From: Puteibacter caeruleilacunae
GTDB lineage: Bacteria > Bacteroidota > Bacteroidia > Bacteroidales > Prolixibacteraceae
DNA: 64,000 nucleotides
Assembly: GCA_005217565.1 (NCBI GenBank)
Contig: SJCO01000001.1
Span: 375,893-439,892, forward strand
Reading direction: 5' to 3'
The translations under genes were made by a program, and so were the position numbers. Shown here piece after piece: positions 60,630-64,000 of this stretch (position 1 is its first letter; the number at the start of each line of letters is the position of its first letter). The notes under the pieces are model-generated. The model ran no database searches and was not told the DNA's origin. It saw nothing but the letters and a program-made list of their open reading frames with translations.

Positions 60630-62192
60630 ATGAGAGTACCTGTGAATTATAAGATGTATCTATTTGTTAGTATCGTCCTTTATTGCTTGTTTAGTGGATG
60701 TTTGATGGCACAAAGTGCAGATAGACCTAACATTGTGTTGATAATGGCCGATGATGTAGGGTATTCCGATATTGGTTGCTACGGTAGTGAGATACAGACA
60801 CCCAACCTGGATCGATTGGCTGAAGGGGGAATGCGATTCCGTCAGTTTTACAATATGGCTAAATGTAATCCTAGTCGCTCTACACTATTCACGGGACTAT
60901 TTAAAGGGAATAACAGAGCTCAATCGATGGGACAGTTGATGGGAAAAGCTGGTTATTCAACAATCATGTGCGGTAAAGAGCATTTCGATAAATGGGTTCC
61001 TGAGCGATGTATGCCTAACCAAAGTTTTCAATATAGTTTCTGGTATCATCTCATCAACGATTTCTTTGTGCCTGAATCAGGAGAATATAAATATCCCTTT
61101 CATCTAGGGGGAAGGGAGTTAAAAGTTGCAGATATAAATGCTCAGCTTAAGCCGCTATACAAGACAGATTTTGTAACAGACTATGCGCTGGCTTTTTTGG
61201 ATACCGTTTGTCAGCATTCAAAACCATTCTTTTTGTATTTGCCATATAACGCTAGTCATTATCCATTACAAGCTCGTGATGAGGATATTCAAAAATATAA
61301 GGGAAAATATAGAAAAGGATGGGACGTTATTCGTGAAGAGCGTTTTAAGAAGCAGAAGGCAATTGGTATTGTTGAAGAAGATTGCCGTTTAAGTCCGCCT
61401 GAAGGTAATATTAATCGTTTTCGTGGTCATCCTAAAGATAATTTAGAAAGACGAAAATTGATTCCATTGTATCGACAATGGAATACATTAAGTGAGAAGG
61501 AAAAGGATGAATTGGATTTAGAAATGGCCGTGTTTGCTGCAATGGTCGACCGACTAGATCAGAATATTGGTCGTGTATTGGATAAATTGGAGGAGCAAGG
61601 GAAGCTCGATAATACCCTTGTCATGTTTCTTTCTGATAATGGATCTTGTCCGTATGATAGTAATCGTGATTTCGATATTCCTCCTGGTCCTCGAGGATCA
61701 TATCGCACTTTATGTGCTGGATGGGCTAATGCTGGAAATACTCCGTTTCGGTATTTCAAACAATATGGTCATGAAGGGGGAGCTAATACACCATTCATTG
61801 CTTATTGGCCAAAGAAGATTAAACAAGGGACTATCACCAATGAAACTGGTCATATTGCGGATATTCTACCAACGTTATTAGATGTAGGTAAAGGGAGCTA
61901 TCCCAAAGTTTGTGAAGGAGAAAAAACACCAGTACTTGATGGTGAATCATTGATGCCTATCTTCCTGCAGGGAAAAAGGAAAGGAGAACATTTTTTTATA
62001 TCGGGTATGGAAAAATTTAGAATGATCAGGTGGAATAACTGGAAATTAGTTAGGGTAAACAATGAAGAAGGACGTCTATATAATATACAGGAGGATCCAA
62101 CTGAGTTAAATGACGTTGCGAATAAGTATCCGGAAATTGTTGAAAAAATTAAAAATAGATATCAGAAATGGCAGGAAAAAGTAAAACAGTAA
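60630..62192 (+). CDS. sulfatase (formylglycine type)
   Basis: This 520-aa secreted sulfatase has a signal peptide, IVLIMADDVGYSDIGCYGSE at the metal site, and the CNPSRSTLFTG motif with Cys79 as the residue converted to formylglycine. HYPLQA and FLSDNG(S) are further family landmarks. It has a long lysine/arginine-rich insert (about 220-290). It would remove sulfate from glycans. It overlaps the next sulfatase by 25 bp, so the two are cotranscribed and probably translationally coupled. ATG 60630 is chosen over a TTG nine bases upstream. Confidence 0.9.
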   Translation: MRVPVNYKMYLFVSIVLYCLFSGCLMAQSADRPNIVLIMADDVGYSDIGCYGSEIQTPNLDRLAEGGMRFRQFYNMAKCNPSRSTLFTGLFKGNNRAQSMGQLMGKAGYSTIMCGKEHFDKWVPERCMPNQSFQYSFWYHLINDFFVPESGEYKYPFHLGGRELKVADINAQLKPLYKTDFVTDYALAFLDTVCQHSKPFFLYLPYNASHYPLQARDEDIQKYKGKYRKGWDVIREERFKKQKAIGIVEEDCRLSPPEGNINRFRGHPKDNLERRKLIPLYRQWNTLSEKEKDELDLEMAVFAAMVDRLDQNIGRVLDKLEEQGKLDNTLVMFLSDNGSCPYDSNRDFDIPPGPRGSYRTLCAGWANAGNTPFRYFKQYGHEGGANTPFIAYWPKKIKQGTITNETGHIADILPTLLDVGKGSYPKVCEGEKTPVLDGESLMPIFLQGKRKGEHFFISGMEKFRMIRWNNWKLVRVNNEEGRLYNIQEDPTELNDVANKYPEIVEKIKNRYQKWQEKVKQ

Positions 62193-63547
62193 TCTGTGCA
62201 CTGGCAGGACTTACCGGTTTGTTGGGGGCTACTATTCAAGGAGTAGCAGCAAAAGAGAAACCTAATGTATTGTTAATCATGGTGGATGATCTTGGTTATG
62301 GGGATTTGAGTTGTTATGGCTCGGAAATACCTACGCCTAATCTTGATCAATTAGCCTCGTCAGGAATCAGATTTACACAGTTTTATGTGGGAGGTCCTGT
62401 ATGTACTCCCTCACGTTTTAGTCTACTTACAGGTTGTTATCCTCAGCGTTCACAGAAGAACTTAACTGGTGCTATCATGCCTGGACAAGATCGTTCATTA
62501 GTGAATGAAGAGCAAACCATTGCTGAATATCTGAAGCGGGTAGACTATCAGACTGGTATCATTGGGAAATGGCATCTAGGGCATTTCTCGAAAGAGGCAC
62601 TGCCTACACATCATGGATTTGACTTCTTTGTTGGACATGGTGGTGGTTGTATTGATTATTTTGAGCACGACTATGGTGATTTGGAAAATGATTGGTATCG
62701 GAATGATGAGTTTATTGAAGAAAAAGGTTATTCCACTCATTTACTGACAAAGCACGCGAAAAACTACTTGGATACCTTAAATCAAGATAAACCTTTCTTT
62801 TTATTTCTATCATATAATGCTCCTCACTATGGAAAAACAACCTTGAAAAAAGAGGATGCGCGTACGTTGGTGTTGAAGGAGTATGAATCACATGGAGTGA
62901 AGTTAATGAATACTCTTCAGGTTCCTGTTGAGGATTTGAAGAAGGTTGAAAGCATTGAAGATATTTATCGCAGATATTATGCTGCAATGGTGGTTTCTGT
63001 AGATGAGGCTATTGGACAGGTAATTAAGAAATTGAAAGAAACGGGTGAATATGAGAATACAATTATCTGGTTCTTATCTGATAATGGAGCTTACTCGAAG
63101 AGCTATTACGCTCATGGCGACAATGGAGATTTAAGAGGTGAAAAAGCTAGTTTGTATGAAGGTGGTATTCGTGTTCCGTCGATTTGTGTATGGCCGGGTA
63201 AGGTAAAGTCGGGGATTGAATTCGATGGTGTTGTTGGTAGTCACGATATTCTTCCAACGATACAACATATTACTGGCTTTAAGACTGATTATCCTGTTGA
63301 TGGTGTTGATGTGACAAAAACGTTGTTAAAGCAGAAGAAGGTTGATCATCAAATTTATTGGAAGACAGGAAGACAAAAAGCTTTGCTTAAGGGGGATATG
63401 AAATTGGTGATGTCAGGAAAGAAGAAAGAGTTGTTTGATCTGAAGAAGGATAAAGAAGAGAAAAACGACTTGTCGGAGAAGTACCCTGAGCAGGTTAAAG
63501 CACTTGAGCGTCTTTGGAACGAAGTTAATGAAGGAATGAAACAATAA
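62168..63547 (+). CDS. sulfatase (formylglycine type)
   Basis: This 459-aa sulfatase has a signal peptide (1-28), NVLLIMVDDLGYGDLSCYGSE at the metal site, CTPSRFSLLTG with Cys79 to become formylglycine, GKWHLG and FLSDNGAYSK. It resembles arylsulfatase A/N-acetylgalactosamine-6-sulfatase-type enzymes. Its start lies inside the end of the preceding sulfatase gene. The lysine-rich C-terminal part (FDLKKDKEEKNDLSEKYPEQ) is the usual sulfatase tail motif (LYDLxxDPxExxNL). Confidence 0.9.
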   Translation: MAGKSKTVICALAGLTGLLGATIQGVAAKEKPNVLLIMVDDLGYGDLSCYGSEIPTPNLDQLASSGIRFTQFYVGGPVCTPSRFSLLTGCYPQRSQKNLTGAIMPGQDRSLVNEEQTIAEYLKRVDYQTGIIGKWHLGHFSKEALPTHHGFDFFVGHGGGCIDYFEHDYGDLENDWYRNDEFIEEKGYSTHLLTKHAKNYLDTLNQDKPFFLFLSYNAPHYGKTTLKKEDARTLVLKEYESHGVKLMNTLQVPVEDLKKVESIEDIYRRYYAAMVVSVDEAIGQVIKKLKETGEYENTIIWFLSDNGAYSKSYYAHGDNGDLRGEKASLYEGGIRVPSICVWPGKVKSGIEFDGVVGSHDILPTIQHITGFKTDYPVDGVDVTKTLLKQKKVDHQIYWKTGRQKALLKGDMKLVMSGKKKELFDLKKDKEEKNDLSEKYPEQVKALERLWNEVNEGMKQ

Positions 63548-63570
63548 ATAGCATCACCTTTAGCGTCGAA

Positions 63571-63613
63571 GATCTGACAGCGTGTCCAAAAAGGAATAAC
63601 ACGCCGTCAGGTC
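63571..63613 (+). other. 15-bp imperfect hairpin between sulfatase genes
   Basis: GATCTGACAGCGTGT (63571-63585) pairs with ACACGCCGTCAGGTC (63599-63613), 13 of 15 Watson-Crick. It is GC-rich for this genome and lacks a T-run. CGCTTACGGGAGTAGCG just behind forms another small stem. Confidence 0.5.
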
Positions 63614-63661
63614 CTACGGACGCTTACGGGAGTAGCGATTAAAATAAAACTACATAAATCA

Positions 63662-64000
63662 ATGAAACGACAAACAACCATGCTATTGGCATCATCGATG
63701 CTTCTAGCTCCGACATTTGGATGTTCCAAGGGAAAGGTAAAAGAGCATGAGCGTCCGAATGTAATCGTTATTCTTTGCGATGATATGGGGTATTCTGATT
63801 TAGGATGTTATGGTAGCGAAATTGCTACGCCTAATATTGATGCTCTGGCGAAACATGGAGTTCGATTTACCCATTTCTATAATGCTGCTCGTTGTTGTCC
63901 TACCAGAGCTTCATTGCTTACAGGAGTATATCCTCATCAGGCTGGTATGGGAGCGATGGTGCGTCATACCGATCAACCAGAGAGAGAAGTGGGGCCTTAT
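63662..64000 (+). CDS. sulfatase, 3' end cut by window
   Basis: An open frame from ATG 63662 runs off the window end (113 codons). It shows a signal peptide with a lipobox-like FGC, then NVIVILCDDMGYSDLGCYGSE and RCCPTRASLLTG. Cys78, the first of the two, is the predicted formylglycine residue of CxPxR. It is the third sulfatase in a row on this strand. Confidence 0.88.
   Translation, partial: MKRQTTMLLASSMLLAPTFGCSKGKVKEHERPNVIVILCDDMGYSDLGCYGSEIATPNIDALAKHGVRFTHFYNAARCCPTRASLLTGVYPHQAGMGAMVRHTDQPEREVGPY

Overview
The window looks like the chromosome of a marine or gut-type member of the Bacteroidota (Bacteroidales/Marinilabiliales-like). The evidence is a SusC/SusD pair, a hybrid two-component (HTCS) regulator, GLPGLI- and DUF1501/DUF1800-type proteins, Bacteroidota promoter elements (TAnnTTTG), a large sulfatase and glycosidase repertoire, and an NhaD sodium antiporter. 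I see no tRNA, rRNA, CRISPR array, insertion sequence or phage gene.

Layout. (1) 1-8100: cut-off TamB-like protein, NhaD, and an exbB-exbD-tonB energy-transduction operon. (2) 8213-13664: PNGase F-type deglycosylase with a GLPGLI-like front domain, a small unknown protein, an esterase-like lipoprotein and a U32 protein. (3) 13742-20224: ThuA-like protein divergent from a GntR/UTRA regulator followed by a ROK kinase, an MFS sugar transporter and a GH92 alpha-mannosidase. The regulator's promoter region is densely patterned. (4) 20420-34101: a Crp/Fnr-type regulator next to units that carry FNR-like palindromes: DUF1800-DUF1501, a Cys-elbow alpha/beta hydrolase, a B12-type radical SAM protein plus a 60-aa membrane protein, a secreted protein followed by DUF362 and a NapH/NapG-like polyferredoxin, and a divergent pair of an outer-membrane receptor and a small barrel. 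(5) 34160-36794: membrane-anchored GyrI-like protein, an ABC-exporter membrane domain without ATPase, and a CBM9-like protein. (6) 36907-52526: a polysaccharide utilisation locus with SusC, SusD, GH3 and a SGNH esterase on the minus strand, a divergent HTCS regulator, and a second GH3. (7) 52758-59454: six-hairpin glycosidase, large mannose-6-phosphate isomerase and GH38 alpha-mannosidase. (8) 59587-64000: unknown secreted protein, then three sulfatases, the last cut by the window end.

How the genes fit. PNGase F-like, GH92, GH38, an MFS importer, a ROK kinase and a mannose-6-phosphate isomerase together outline release of N-glycans, trimming of mannose and entry of mannose into glycolysis. 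A palindrome with arms CATATGTT/AACATATG lies at the promoter of the GH/isomerase/GH38 unit. Related sequences lie at the gntR promoter and at the kinase start, which suggests one GntR-type regulon split over two loci 38 kb apart.

The strongest regulatory signal is a set of six FNR-like boxes between 24.4 and 33.4 kb. In five of the six, a TTTG or TTTA -7 element lies exactly 33 bp from the box centre, which fits class-II activation. The adjacent Crp/Fnr protein carries the E..SR recognition-helix pattern used by FNR but has no cysteine cluster for an Fe-S centre.
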